DNA of 64,000 nt from Treponema_B putidum (GCF_007830595.1 NZ_VLLD01000013.1); one strand, 5' to 3'. Shown: positions 33,905 to 44,205, counted from the first letter of the stretch. The notes: generated by a model from the letters alone, not told the origin. Translations and numbers: made by a program.

Positions 33905-35645
33905 TTTAAAAAAAGAAACCGATTACAGTTTAGGCGAAACTCTTTTGGAAATAATAAAGCACGAAAATATTTTTATCGATGCTCCATGCGGAGGCAAAGG
34001 AAAATGCGGTAAATGTAAAGTAAAATTTACGGGTGAAAACATTCCCCTTCTGCCGGAAGAAAAAGAATTAAATTTAAATTCATATCGTCTTGCCTGTATG
34101 ATAAAACCTTCAAAAGACATTATCATTGAAGTTCCGCAGGAAGAAAAAGCGGAAGGTTTTTTAATAAGTGAAACACAGTTCGACAAAAGAACGGAAGCGG
34201 CAATAAAAACGGTAACAAAAACAATAAAAGCTCCCGAAACACATGAAAATAAAAGCTGGCTTAATAAATACGAGGATGCCTTCGGCAAAATTAATTTTGA
34301 AATCTTAAAATCCTTAAAAACGGTAAGCGGTAATTATACCGGTGTGTACTTAGATAAAAACTTAATTGCGATATTGGATGGCGATAAAAATAAAAAGTAT
34401 GCAATTGCAGCCGATATAGGAACAACTACGGTTGCAATGGTTTTAATCGATGTGGAAAATATGACGGTTTCTGCAAAACGTTCATTTATAAATCCGCAAA
34501 TAGAATTCGGATCCGATGTTTTAACCCGCATCAGCGCAGCCCTTGAATCTGAACATAATCTTTTTAAAATGCAAGACCTCATTATAGCTGCGATAAAAAA
34601 AGCATCTTTTGAAATGATTGACGAACTGCAGATAAATCCCGATTTTATTTATGAAATAGTTTTTTCGGCAAATTCGGTTATGAATCATATTCTTTTAGGA
34701 ATAAATCCTCATGTTTTAGGAACGGCACCATATAAAAATGTTTTTGATAAAATGCTTAATTTTAAATCTTCCGAAATCGGTTTACATATAGGAGCACATA
34801 CTCATGCTCTTATTATACCTTCGGTTTCATCGTACATCGGAGCGGACATTGTTTCGGGAATAAATTTTATTGAAATGGAAAAACTTAAAACAAACACTCT
34901 TTTTATAGATATCGGAACAAATACCGAGCTTGTACTAAAACACGGCTCTTCTTTTTTTGCGACATCCTGTGCAGCAGGACCCGCTCTTGAGGGTATGAAT
35001 ATTACCTTCGGATCCCGCGCACAAAGCGGAGCCGTCGAAGACGTTAATTTTGATTTAATTTCGGGGAACATAAATTTAAAAGTAATAGGAAACACAGAAC
35101 CCAAAACTATTTGCGGTTCGGGCATTCTTGCTTTAATACGCGAAAGTTTAAAGGCGAAACTTATCGATAAAAAAGGACGGCTGATTTCGTTGTCCTCTCT
35201 TGATGTGTCCGATGTGCGGAAAAAATTTTTATCGGATATAAATGGCGAAACGGTAATAAGGCTTTTTGATAAACTATATGTTTCAAAAAAAGATATACGC
35301 AACATCCAGCTTTCCAAAACGGCAATTCTTTCAGGTATCAATATTTTACTGGATAAATTTAATTTAACCGCCTCACAACTGGATGAAATAATTATTGCAG
35401 GGCAATTCGGTAATCATCTTACTGAAGACATGCTGATAAATACCGGCTTTCTTCCCCTAATAGCAAAAGAGAAATTTTCTTATATGAAAAATACATCTTT
35501 AGACGGAGCGATAAGCGCGGTTTTAAATATAAACAAAAGAAATAACTTAATGAAGCTAAAAAATAAAATATTGTTTAGTGATTTAAGTTTAGATTCTAAG
35601 TATCAAAAATTTTTTATGGAAAGTTCTTACTTTCCCGATTTATAA
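33876..35645 (+). CDS. Reductive activator of corrinoid enzymes (RACE), 2Fe-2S + DUF4445
   Basis: 589 residues from ATG 33876 (a longer start at 33867 is possible). N-terminal plant-type 2Fe-2S domain with C38-x5-C44-x2-C47-x25-C73. After a linker comes an ASKHA-like domain: ADIGTTTVAMVL, IDIGTNTELVLK and AGQFGNHL, as in RamA-independent activators. Uses ATP to push electrons to the Co(II) corrinoid, returning it to active Co(I). Cytoplasmic. Overlaps the upstream methyltransferase by 29 bp and precedes the corrinoid protein by 9 bp. Confidence 0.9.
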   Translation: MPKAVIQINNLKKETDYSLGETLLEIIKHENIFIDAPCGGKGKCGKCKVKFTGENIPLLPEEKELNLNSYRLACMIKPSKDIIIEVPQEEKAEGFLISETQFDKRTEAAIKTVTKTIKAPETHENKSWLNKYEDAFGKINFEILKSLKTVSGNYTGVYLDKNLIAILDGDKNKKYAIAADIGTTTVAMVLIDVENMTVSAKRSFINPQIEFGSDVLTRISAALESEHNLFKMQDLIIAAIKKASFEMIDELQINPDFIYEIVFSANSVMNHILLGINPHVLGTAPYKNVFDKMLNFKSSEIGLHIGAHTHALIIPSVSSYIGADIVSGINFIEMEKLKTNTLFIDIGTNTELVLKHGSSFFATSCAAGPALEGMNITFGSRAQSGAVEDVNFDLISGNINLKVIGNTEPKTICGSGILALIRESLKAKLIDKKGRLISLSSLDVSDVRKKFLSDINGETVIRLFDKLYVSKKDIRNIQLSKTAILSGINILLDKFNLTASQLDEIIIAGQFGNHLTEDMLINTGFLPLIAKEKFSYMKNTSLDGAISAVLNINKRNNLMKLKNKILFSDLSLDSKYQKFFMESSYFPDL

Positions 35646-35654
35646 GGAGCCGGT

Positions 35655-36299
35655 ATGGAAAAAATCGAGTATTTACAAAAACTTTCGGATTATGTATTCG
35701 AATATGAAGATGAAAAAATTGCACAAGTTGCAAAGGATTATCTTAACGAAGGCTATCCCGCCCTCGATGCAATTATGGATGGACTTGTAGATGGAATGAA
35801 GCGTGCAGGTGATATGTTTCAAAAAGACGAATATTTTGTTACCGATATTTTGCTTTGTTCCGATGCAATGGAAAATGCGCTTGAGGTTTTGCGGCCATGC
35901 TTGGAAAAGAAGGATATGAGTTCCGGCCATAAAATCGTTATGGGTGTAATCGAGGGAGACACTCATGATATCGGAAAAAATCTTGTAAAAACGATGCTTC
36001 AAACAGAGGGGTTTGAAGTTATCGATTTGGGAAGAGATGTTCCGGTCAATGATTTTGTAGATACGGCCGTCAAAGAAAATGCCGAGATAATTGCAATGTC
36101 TACTTTAATGACGACTACAATGCCCAATATGCGCCGTGTAATCGAAAAATTAGAAAACGAAAATATGCGCAGCAAGTTTAAAATAATGATTGGCGGCGGC
36201 CCGATTTCTCAAAACTTTGCAGACAAAATAAAAGCTGACGGATATTCCAAGGATGCCGTCGAAGCGGTAAAACTTGCAAAACGATTGGTTAATATTTAG
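35655..36299 (+). CDS. Corrinoid (B12-binding) protein, MtaC/MtbC family
   Basis: 214 residues. N-terminal helical cap domain (1-90) and a B12-binding Rossmann domain with DTHDIGKNLV (His about 104 is the lower cobalt ligand) and GGGPIS. Carries the methyl group on cobalt between donor and acceptor enzymes. Last gene of the operon. No substrate-specific methyltransferase (MtaB, MttB, MtmB) is beside it. GGAGC precedes the ATG. Confidence 0.92.
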   Translation: MEKIEYLQKLSDYVFEYEDEKIAQVAKDYLNEGYPALDAIMDGLVDGMKRAGDMFQKDEYFVTDILLCSDAMENALEVLRPCLEKKDMSSGHKIVMGVIEGDTHDIGKNLVKTMLQTEGFEVIDLGRDVPVNDFVDTAVKENAEIIAMSTLMTTTMPNMRRVIEKLENENMRSKFKIMIGGGPISQNFADKIKADGYSKDAVEAVKLAKRLVNI

Positions 36300-36432
36300 C
36301 AGCTCCATTGGATAATTGAACAAAGTATGAACTTTGGAAGATATTAATATAAATTTCTTCCCCTATTGTAATTTTCTTTAACAAGTGATAAAGTGAATTA
36401 AGTGAAGTTTTTACATTCTTTTTGGAGGCAAA

Positions 36433-37689
36433 ATGAATTATCTTGAATCGAATAACCTCGCAATTATTGCTTGTCCGGGGGGTGAAGAGTTTGCAGATTT
36501 AACGATTAAGAATTTGAAGCATATCTATGCCCGTAAGTTATATCAGCAAAGCGAAAAGTTAGCAAAGAGGTACAATACCTCCGGTGAAGATATGATTCAA
36601 AAGTTTAACTTTTATAACGATTTGTTTTCAAGCAGGATGTCTGTAAACAAGGATACAAATAAAATCCATGTACCCAAATTCAAGGTGGATGCCCGTTTTA
36701 CATATTTTATGAACGGCGAGTTTAAAACAGAGCTCTTAGAGACAGTCCGAGGAAAAGATGTTTATATTTTTCAGGATGTTGAAAACAAGCAGGAAATTAC
36801 CATAAATGAAGGCAAAAACAAGGAAATCTTTTCAGTAAACGATCATCTTATGTCCCTCATCGTAACAATTGATGCCGTCCGCCACGCAGGGGCAGGGAGA
36901 ATATCTTTAGTTCTTCCGGTTTATCCTTACAGCCGTCAGCATAAAAAGAAAGGAAGAGAGGGCTTAACTGCCAGCTTACTTGGGCATATTTATGAAGACC
37001 TAGATGTAGAGCAGGTTATTACCCTTGATATTCACTCCCGCGAAATTGAAAACTCATTCCATTCTGCACGCTTACAAAATCTTCATGCAAGTTATCAGAT
37101 TATTAGGGAGCTTACAAGAATACTCGATTTAAGTGCCGACTCTAAAGAAGAATTCGTAGTTGTTTCTCCCGATTCAGGAGCTGTTGACCGGAATAAATTC
37201 TATTCTTCAGGCTTGCAAAAGCCTCTTGCCATGATTTATAAGGAGAGAGATTATTCCATAGTTACCCAAAATGCAAAGCAATCAAATATCATAAGCATAA
37301 AACTTTTAGGAGATGTTGAAGGAAAAAATGCCTTCCTCGCTGATGATATGTTGGGCACGGGCGGGACTCTTTTAAAAGCTATGGAGTTTTTGAAGAGCAA
37401 GGGGGCAAAAAAGGTTATAGCCGCCGTAAGTCTTCCCTTTTTTACAGGAGACGCCATTCAGCAATTCGATGAAGCCTATTCCAAGGGGCTTTTTTATAGG
37501 GTCATAGGAACAAATGCCGTCTATCATACCGAGCTAAAGCAAAAAGAGTGGTATATTGAAACCGACGTATCGGGGCTATTTGCTCAGGTTATTACCCGTC
37601 TGCACGAAAACCTTTCCCTTTCGAGCCTTCTCGATAATAGAGATATTATCGAAAAATTACTCAAAAACGCTGCAATGCCTAAAAAATAG
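36433..37689 (+). CDS. prs: Ribose-phosphate pyrophosphokinase (PRPP synthase), long form
   Basis: 418 residues, about 100 more than the usual ~315. The extra length is in the N-terminal half (residues ~40-130). PRPP-binding loop DDMLGTGGTLLKAMEFL and SPDSGAVDRNKF are present, as is DIHSREIENSF. It makes PRPP from ribose 5-phosphate and ATP for nucleotide, His and Trp synthesis. TTTGGAGG precedes the ATG. Confidence 0.9.
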   Translation: MNYLESNNLAIIACPGGEEFADLTIKNLKHIYARKLYQQSEKLAKRYNTSGEDMIQKFNFYNDLFSSRMSVNKDTNKIHVPKFKVDARFTYFMNGEFKTELLETVRGKDVYIFQDVENKQEITINEGKNKEIFSVNDHLMSLIVTIDAVRHAGAGRISLVLPVYPYSRQHKKKGREGLTASLLGHIYEDLDVEQVITLDIHSREIENSFHSARLQNLHASYQIIRELTRILDLSADSKEEFVVVSPDSGAVDRNKFYSSGLQKPLAMIYKERDYSIVTQNAKQSNIISIKLLGDVEGKNAFLADDMLGTGGTLLKAMEFLKSKGAKKVIAAVSLPFFTGDAIQQFDEAYSKGLFYRVIGTNAVYHTELKQKEWYIETDVSGLFAQVITRLHENLSLSSLLDNRDIIEKLLKNAAMPKK

Positions 37690-37726
37690 AAAAAACAATT
37701 ATGTGTTCTATCTGATACGGTATTTG

Positions 37727-37780
37727 TATCTTGATTGGTAAGAGCATTATATCTGCCTTTTATCCTTTCCAATCAAGATA
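37727..37780. repeat. Inverted repeat between prs and the ABC exporter
   Basis: TATCTTGATTGG (37727-37738) and CCAATCAAGATA (37769-37780), 12-bp perfect arms with a 30-nt loop, then TTT. Between two convergent genes; may act as a terminator for both. Confidence 0.6.
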
Positions 37781-37803
37781 TTTCACAGTATATTTTCAAA
37801 AAA

Positions 37804-39711
37804 TCATTCGAGCTCAAAAGCTCCGGTGTAAAGCCTGTAATACACTCCCTTTTTGGCGATGAGGCTTTCGTGGGTGCCGCGCTCGATAATTTCACCGTGA
37901 TCCAAGACCATGATAACGTCGGAATTCATAACGGTGGAAAGGCGGTGGGCGATGACGAATACGGTTCTGCCTTCCATTAGCCTGTCCATGCCTTTTTGGA
38001 TGAGAGCTTCGGTTCTGGTGTCGATGGAAGATGTCGCTTCGTCCATAATCATGACGGGAGGGTCTGAGACTGCAGCACGGGCAATGGACAAAAGCTGCCG
38101 CTGTCCCTGCGAAAGAGAATTTTTATTTCCTTCAATTACGGTGTCATACCCGTGGGGCAGCATTGTAATAAAGTTATGCGCATTGGCGAGTTTTGCCGCT
38201 TCAATACATTGTTCATCGGTTGCGTCCAAGTTGCCGAAGCGGATATTTTCCATGATGGTGCCGGTAAATAAATTCACCTCTTGCAACACGATGCCGAGCG
38301 AACGCCGCAGGTCTTCTTTCTTGATATGGGTAATCGGTATACCGTCATAAGTAATCGTGCCTTTATTTATATCATAAAAGCGGTTAATCAAATTGGTAAT
38401 CGTCGTCTTGCCGGCACCTGTCGCCCCGACAAACGCAACCTTCTGTCCGCGCTCTGCGAAAAGGTTTATGTCCTTTAAGACTTTTTTATCGGGGATGTAG
38501 CCGAAATCGACATGTTCAAAAATCACCTTTCCGGTTAGCCGAGTCAGCGCAACACTGCCGTCTTCGCTTGTTTCCTTCCATGCCCAAAGGCCTGTGTGCT
38601 CCGCAGCTTCGGTCAGTGTACCTGATTCTTCACGTGCATTCACGAGGGTAACCGTACCGGCATCTTTTTCCGGTTCTTCATCCATCAATGCAAAAATCCT
38701 CGAGGCACCTGCAACGGCATTGATTACCGAGTTAAGCTGATTGGATAGCTGGGAAATCGGATTTGTAAAGCTCCGCGACAGCGTTAAAAACGAAGCGATG
38801 GTTCCAAGCGTCAGCGTATTGATACCGGCGATAGTCGGGTTTGGTATTTTTGCAATTGCAAACCATGCTCCGAGAAGCGCAACAATCACATACTGAAAAT
38901 ACCCCAGCGCATTCATAAAAGGCATGATGATATTCGCATAGGCGTTTGCCTTGGCCGCACTTTCTTGCCATGCGGCATTCTTTTCGCAGAACTCCGCTTT
39001 TACCACCTCTTCCCGGCAGAACACCTTAATTACCTTCTGCCCGTTCATCATCTCTTCAACATAGCCGTTCAGCTGCCCAAGCGTGTCCTGCTGCCGGACA
39101 AAATAGAAACCGCTCTTTTTGGCGACAAACTTAATCACTTTTAAAATAGAAAAGATGGAAGCGACCACAATGACGGTGAGGTACACGCTCTGATACAGCA
39201 TTGCAAAGAACACGGTAATAATCGTGCACACGGAAGAAACCAGCTGAGGCATCGACTGAGTAATCATTTGCCTGAGAGTGTCGGTATCGTTGGTGTAACG
39301 GCTCATAATATCGCCGTGAGTATGCGTGTCAAAATACCGTAGAGGGAAGCGCTGCATCTTAGAGAACATTTCATCGCGGATACGCTTTAGCGTCCTCTGT
39401 GCAACATTGATCATCAGACGGTTATAAATCCACGAACAAAGAACACCGGTTCCGTACACCGCACCCATAAAAATGAGCACGCGTAAAAGCCCTGTAAACA
39501 CCGGTGTGCTTTGCGCAAGGAGAGGCGTAATATACCGATCAATCAATACTTGCAGGAATAGTGATGATGCAGCGGTTGCTCCCGCACTGATAAGAATACA
39601 GACCGTAACAACCGCAAGGACGGTTTTATATTGTCTAAGATAGGAAAGAAGCCGTTTGACGGTAGGCATAGAAAGCTTCATTTCATGTTTTGTTGTGTGA
39701 GCTGGTTTCAT
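37804..39711 (-). CDS. ABC exporter half-transporter, catalytic-site subunit
   Basis: 635 residues: six membrane segments (20-320), then the ATPase. Walker A GATGAGKTT (about 427), Walker B IMDEATSSID with catalytic Glu, switch His in IAHRLST. Its signature is LSQGQ rather than LSGGQ. With the overlapping partner it would build one full and one degenerate ATP site, as in TM287/288 and many heterodimeric exporters. Substrate unknown, probably drugs, lipids or peptides. There is an insertion of about 40 residues before the ATPase core. Confidence 0.9.
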   Translation of the reverse strand: MKPAHTTKHEMKLSMPTVKRLLSYLRQYKTVLAVVTVCILISAGATAASSLFLQVLIDRYITPLLAQSTPVFTGLLRVLIFMGAVYGTGVLCSWIYNRLMINVAQRTLKRIRDEMFSKMQRFPLRYFDTHTHGDIMSRYTNDTDTLRQMITQSMPQLVSSVCTIITVFFAMLYQSVYLTVIVVASIFSILKVIKFVAKKSGFYFVRQQDTLGQLNGYVEEMMNGQKVIKVFCREEVVKAEFCEKNAAWQESAAKANAYANIIMPFMNALGYFQYVIVALLGAWFAIAKIPNPTIAGINTLTLGTIASFLTLSRSFTNPISQLSNQLNSVINAVAGASRIFALMDEEPEKDAGTVTLVNAREESGTLTEAAEHTGLWAWKETSEDGSVALTRLTGKVIFEHVDFGYIPDKKVLKDINLFAERGQKVAFVGATGAGKTTITNLINRFYDINKGTITYDGIPITHIKKEDLRRSLGIVLQEVNLFTGTIMENIRFGNLDATDEQCIEAAKLANAHNFITMLPHGYDTVIEGNKNSLSQGQRQLLSIARAAVSDPPVMIMDEATSSIDTRTEALIQKGMDRLMEGRTVFVIAHRLSTVMNSDVIMVLDHGEIIERGTHESLIAKKGVYYRLYTGAFELE

Positions 39712-41453
39712 TCTTCATGTCCTTTTTGTTGAGTTTCAAAAACTTCTTTATAGATGGCACTCGTCTGAAGCAGTTCGTCATGAGTGCCTACCGCAGTAAT
39801 CGAGCCGTTATCGAATACAAGGATTTTATCCGCATGCTGTACGGAAGAAATACGTTGTGCAATGATAATCTTTGTGGTCTCCGGCAGGAACTCCTTAAAT
39901 GATTTTTGAATCAGTGCGTCCGTTTTGGTGTCCACAGCACTGGTTGAATCATCGAGGATTAAAATCTTAGGCTTTTTTAAAAGCGCCCGCGCAATACAGA
40001 GCCTCTGTTTTTGTCCGCCTGAAACGTTTGTTCCGCCCTGCTCGATACGGGCGTTATAGCCATCCGGCATTGCTTCAACAAATTCGGCGGCGCAGGCAAG
40101 GCGGCAGGCTTCGGCTATTTCCGCATCGCTTGCATTTTCGTTACCCCATCTCAAATTACTCTTTACCGTGCCGGAAAACAATTCGTTTTTCTGCAAGACC
40201 ATCGCCACAGCATCCCGCAATGTTTTTACATCATAATCTTTTACATTCACGCCGCCTACACTGACCGAACCGGAGGTAACATCATACAAACGCGGAATGA
40301 GCTGCACAAAGGAGGTTTTGGAAGAACCTGTGCCGCCGATAATCCCTACCGCTTCTCCCGAAGCAATCGAAATGTTGGCATTGTTGATTACCTTTTTATC
40401 CGCATCGGCACTATACATAAAGTCCGCATTGGTAAAGCGGATATCTCCGCTTTTTACTTCCGTTATGGGATGTTCCGGGTTTTGAATAGTAGAGCGTTCG
40501 TTTAAAATTTCGGCAATACGTTCCGCAGAGGAGCGGGAGATGGTAATCATCACAAAGACCATCGAGAACATCATCAAGCTCATCATAATCTGTGTTGCAT
40601 AGGAAAAAAGCGCCATAAGCGATCCTGTGGTTAGCCCGACCGCCGCATTATTTCCGCTTGCAACAATCGATCTTGCTCCGAACCACGAAATCAAAATCAT
40701 ACAGGTATAAATAGAAAACTGAGCAAGCGGCATCATCAGCGTGATATACCGCTCCCCTTTTGAAAAGCCGCGGTAAATCGATTCCGAAATTTTTTCAAAC
40801 TTGGCAATTTCGTACTGCTGCCGGTTAAAAGATTTTACTACCCTTACGCCGCGCACGTTTTCTTGCACCACATTGTTTAGCTTATCATAGGTCTTAAACA
40901 CCGTCTTAAAGATGGGATGCACTTTGCGTATAATAAAAAAAATACCGAGCCCCAAAAATGGAATCATGCAGAGGAATATCATGGAAATTTTAGTACTGAT
41001 TCTAAACGAGGCGATCATCGCAAAAATCATCATACCGGGAGCGCGCACAGCGAGCTTTACCAGCATCTGATAGGAATTGAGTACGTTTGTTACATCGGTG
41101 GTAAGCCGAGTTATGATAGAAGAAGTCGAAAATTTATCGATATTTGAAAAAGAAAATGTCTGCACGTTAGCGTACATATCCTGCCGCAAATTTGCTGCAA
41201 ACCCCGCCGAAGCCTTAGCTGCCGTAACCGACGAAAACACCCCCGTCAGTAATTGAATAAGCGCAAAGATTAAAAGAGCTACCCCGTACTTAAACACGGT
41301 TCCCATTGCACCGGCTTCAATCCCAAAATCTATCAGATATGCCATAGTGGACGGGATGATTATTTCAAACACCACCTCCGTGATTGTCAGGAGCACTGCG
41401 ATAACGGATGTCCGTTTATATTCCCGAAGGCTTTTTGATAAAGTTTTAAGCAT
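39708..41453 (-). CDS. ABC exporter half-transporter, degenerate-site subunit
   Basis: 581 residues: membrane domain then ATPase. Walker A GGTGSSKTS (about 372), signature VSGGQ, but the catalytic Glu is Asp (LILDDSTSAVD) and the switch His is Gln (IIAQRISS), the known pattern of the degenerate subunit. First gene of the pair; the ATG of the next gene overlaps its stop by 4 bp, so the two are made together. AAGGAT precedes the ATG. Confidence 0.9.
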   Translation of the reverse strand: MLKTLSKSLREYKRTSVIAVLLTITEVVFEIIIPSTMAYLIDFGIEAGAMGTVFKYGVALLIFALIQLLTGVFSSVTAAKASAGFAANLRQDMYANVQTFSFSNIDKFSTSSIITRLTTDVTNVLNSYQMLVKLAVRAPGMMIFAMIASFRISTKISMIFLCMIPFLGLGIFFIIRKVHPIFKTVFKTYDKLNNVVQENVRGVRVVKSFNRQQYEIAKFEKISESIYRGFSKGERYITLMMPLAQFSIYTCMILISWFGARSIVASGNNAAVGLTTGSLMALFSYATQIMMSLMMFSMVFVMITISRSSAERIAEILNERSTIQNPEHPITEVKSGDIRFTNADFMYSADADKKVINNANISIASGEAVGIIGGTGSSKTSFVQLIPRLYDVTSGSVSVGGVNVKDYDVKTLRDAVAMVLQKNELFSGTVKSNLRWGNENASDAEIAEACRLACAAEFVEAMPDGYNARIEQGGTNVSGGQKQRLCIARALLKKPKILILDDSTSAVDTKTDALIQKSFKEFLPETTKIIIAQRISSVQHADKILVFDNGSITAVGTHDELLQTSAIYKEVFETQQKGHEE

Positions 41454-41653
41454 AAATATTAATCCTTCAATATAGTTTGAATTTAAAGCAGTACCGATAA
41501 AAATGTGATTTGTTTAAACGGATTTTGCATTTAATTTTTCTTGTATATATAGCTTCATATTATATTAATTTTTATTGTGAAAAGCAATTGGTTTGTTTAA
41601 ATTGCTGAGAAAACTTAAATAATCATCGTGCCACATAAAACATAAAACAGTTC

Positions 41654-41682
41654 TTGACAGCTCCGACTTTTTAGCCTATAAT
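41654..41682 (+). promoter_or_regulatory. Consensus sigma-70 promoter of chemoreceptor gene 1
   Basis: TTGACA (41654-41659), 17-bp spacer, TATAAT (41677-41682), both perfect. Leader of about 150 nt. Confidence 0.9.
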
Positions 41683-41755
41683 ACTCGACTATATTACAAC
41701 AGAGTGAAACCTTTAAAAAAAATTTAAACTTTTCCTCAAATCTTCTAGGAGAATA

Positions 41756-41770
41756 ATGTATAGCCCCTAA
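41756..41770 (+). other. Four-codon minicistron in the chemoreceptor leader
   Basis: TAGGAG, 4 nt, ATG TAT AGC CCC TAA. It lies downstream of the promoter and 70 nt before the real start. Confidence 0.4.
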
Positions 41771-41839
41771 TTTTTTGGAAATATGTTGTATTCTTAATGT
41801 ACTACTCTGAAATTAAATAAACTGTAAGGAGTTTTTACT

Positions 41840-43939
41840 ATGAGTAAAACAAAACGTTTTTCTTTGTTCAGCAAATTTATGGCCATATTCGGACTGCTTA
41901 TTTTGATAATCAGTATTATATTAAGTTTTTTTTCGATACGTATCGCACGTAAAGCAGTAATCGAAAAAGTCGAAACCCATCTCATCGACAAGGCGGCGGA
42001 CACAGCAGAAATTGTTGACGGGCGTATTTCAATATTTTTTCAAGTTCTTGAGGATATAGCGCAGGAACCCATTTTAAAAGATCCTGCAGTATCGTATCAG
42101 GAAAAAACAAAATATTTGGAAAAAGCAGTTTCTTCTAACGAAAAAATCGAACAGCTTAATCTATACGGACTTTCCGGAGTGCGTACTACTAACGATGGAA
42201 AGATAGTAGATGTGCATGATAGGGAGTGGTTTAAATCCGCTTCTGCAGGTAATAAATTTATTTCGGAGCCGCTTCTTTCCAGATCTTTGAATAAATTTAC
42301 AATTATACTCGCATTACCGTTATATGACAACAATCATAATATGCTTGGCGTATTAAATTGTGTTGTAGATGCAAAGCATCTTTCAAATCTTATTTCTGAC
42401 ATTGTTGTCGGTAAAACAGGTTATTGCTTTATTATCGGTTCGACGGGCACCATCGTTGCACTACAAGATTTTGACAAAGTAACAAATATGGTGAATATAT
42501 TGAAAATGTCGGAAACCGACAAGAGCCTTGAATCTCTGGCCTCATTTGAAAAGACTGCACTCGAAAACAATACCTCATCGGTAGGTTTTTATGAATACGA
42601 AGGTGTAAGTAAAATTGCTTCTTATGCTACGATGAAAACTACCAATTGGAAGGTTATCATAAATGCACCTGTAAACGAATTTATGAAAACAGTCGATTCT
42701 TTGCGTCTTTCACTTATGGGTCTGACTGCAATTATTTTAGTTGGGGCGTTTATCCTTATATATTTTGATACCCGTTACATAATAAAACCGATCAAAAAAG
42801 TAGTCAACGCTCTGAAGAATATTGCGCATGGCGAAGGAGACCTAACGGTCAGACTTCCGATAAACGGCAACGATGAAATTACCGACCTGTCGGAATATTT
42901 TAATCAGACTATTTCCAAAATCGGCTCATCGATTAAGACCGTAGGAGCAAGCAGTGAAGAAATGACAAGCATAGGCAGCGAGCTTGCATCTAATATGACC
43001 GAAACCGCCAGTGCCGTGCACCAAATAAGTGCGAATATCGACGGAGTAAAACAGCAGGCACTTACTCAGGCTGCAAGCGTTACCGAAACGGCGGCTACGA
43101 TTGAAGAAATTATCCGCACTATAAAACAGCTTAACGGCAGTATCGAAAATCAGGCAGCCAGCGTAGCCGAATCCTCTTCGGCTATCGAGCAAATGGTTGG
43201 GAACATAGCTTCTATCACTCAAACCCTCGGCAAAACCGATGATGTCATAAAAACTCTCGCCTCCGCTACCGCCGACGGTAAGGATACGATAGTTAATTCA
43301 AACTCCGTTACCCAAAAAATAGCCGAAGAATCAGGCAGTCTTTTGGAAGCCTCAAGCGTTATCCAGCACATTGCAAGTCAGACGAATCTTTTAGCAATGA
43401 ATGCCGCAATCGAAGCCGCCCACGCAGGCGAGGCGGGTAAGGGCTTTGCCGTTGTTGCCGACGAAATCCGTAAGCTCGCCGAGGAATCCAGCACACAAGG
43501 TAAAACCATAACTTCTACCCTCAAAGTATTGTCGGGCGAAATCGAAGCTCTTTCAACTTCTTCAAAAACGGCAGAAGAAAGGTTCAATACCATCTTTGCT
43601 CTTTCGGAGCAGGTAAAAACTATGAGCCAAAACCTAACTAACGCTATGCGTGAACAGGAGAACGGAAGCAAGGAAGTACTCACTGCAATCCGCGATATCA
43701 ATATGGTAACAAACCAAGTAAATGACGGTTCCGCCGAGATGCTGCGAGGCGGTGAGAATGTAGCTCAAGAAATGCAAAAGCTCGATGAGCTTACCCGTGT
43801 CATTACCGACAGCATGAACGAAATGGCGATCGGGGCGAGACAAATCAATAATGCCGTTCAGGAAGTAAATGAAATAAGTCAAAAAAACAAGCACAGCATT
43901 GAGAATTTGGCAAATGAAGTAAAAAAGTTTAAGGTTTAA
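41840..43939 (+). CDS. Methyl-accepting chemotaxis protein 1
   Basis: 699 residues. Membrane segment (about 15-35), periplasmic Cache-type sensor (40-290), second membrane segment (about 292-312), HAMP (with GEGDLTVRLP), and a cytoplasmic signalling domain with the hairpin tip IASQTNLLAMNAAIEAAHAG and methylation helices. Controls CheA in response to ligand. Its C-terminal half is nearly the same as the chemoreceptor at 52334, so one is probably a copy of the other with a changed sensor. AAGGAG precedes the ATG. Confidence 0.93.
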   Translation: MSKTKRFSLFSKFMAIFGLLILIISIILSFFSIRIARKAVIEKVETHLIDKAADTAEIVDGRISIFFQVLEDIAQEPILKDPAVSYQEKTKYLEKAVSSNEKIEQLNLYGLSGVRTTNDGKIVDVHDREWFKSASAGNKFISEPLLSRSLNKFTIILALPLYDNNHNMLGVLNCVVDAKHLSNLISDIVVGKTGYCFIIGSTGTIVALQDFDKVTNMVNILKMSETDKSLESLASFEKTALENNTSSVGFYEYEGVSKIASYATMKTTNWKVIINAPVNEFMKTVDSLRLSLMGLTAIILVGAFILIYFDTRYIIKPIKKVVNALKNIAHGEGDLTVRLPINGNDEITDLSEYFNQTISKIGSSIKTVGASSEEMTSIGSELASNMTETASAVHQISANIDGVKQQALTQAASVTETAATIEEIIRTIKQLNGSIENQAASVAESSSAIEQMVGNIASITQTLGKTDDVIKTLASATADGKDTIVNSNSVTQKIAEESGSLLEASSVIQHIASQTNLLAMNAAIEAAHAGEAGKGFAVVADEIRKLAEESSTQGKTITSTLKVLSGEIEALSTSSKTAEERFNTIFALSEQVKTMSQNLTNAMREQENGSKEVLTAIRDINMVTNQVNDGSAEMLRGGENVAQEMQKLDELTRVITDSMNEMAIGARQINNAVQEVNEISQKNKHSIENLANEVKKFKV

Positions 43940-44057
43940 TGATTTCTTCTGCGGAGAGCCCTGATATTTTGCAAATATCACCTATCGGATAATTCAACCT
44001 CTTCATGCGTCTATTTCAAATGATTTTAATAATATGTATTCCCTTGCAGTTTTTATT

Positions 44058-44114
44058 ATGCATTTACAGGAAGTAAAGGAGATTAGTCAAAAAATAAGCC
44101 TTACGGGAAGGTAG
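44058..44114 (+). pseudogene. Remnant of a chemoreceptor C-terminus
   Basis: Reads MHLQEVKEISQKISLTGR-stop; the DNA matches the VQEVNEISQKNK region of the adjacent chemoreceptor (43857-43893) at most positions. Too short to function. Confidence 0.55.
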
Positions 44115-44153
44115 ATCGTCTAAAAAAGCTGTCTCAAGATACTGTCAGACACA

Positions 44154-44193
44154 TGTCAAAACACTTGACAGCTTATAAAATGAGTACTAAAAT
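44154..44193 (+). promoter_or_regulatory. Promoter of the MBL gene with overlapping inverted repeat
   Basis: TTGACA (44165-44170), 17-bp spacer, TAAAAT (44188-44193). TGTCAA-aacac-TTGACA (44154-44170) is an inverted repeat covering the -35 box. Confidence 0.7.
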
Positions 44194-44205
44194 AATAAGT
44201 AGGAA

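Larger units (their letters stand above)
41454..41839. other. Divergent intergenic region
   Basis: Between the exporter pair (minus) and a chemoreceptor (plus). Contains the consensus promoter at 41654-41682 and a four-codon minicistron at 41756-41770. Otherwise AT-rich. Confidence 0.6.
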
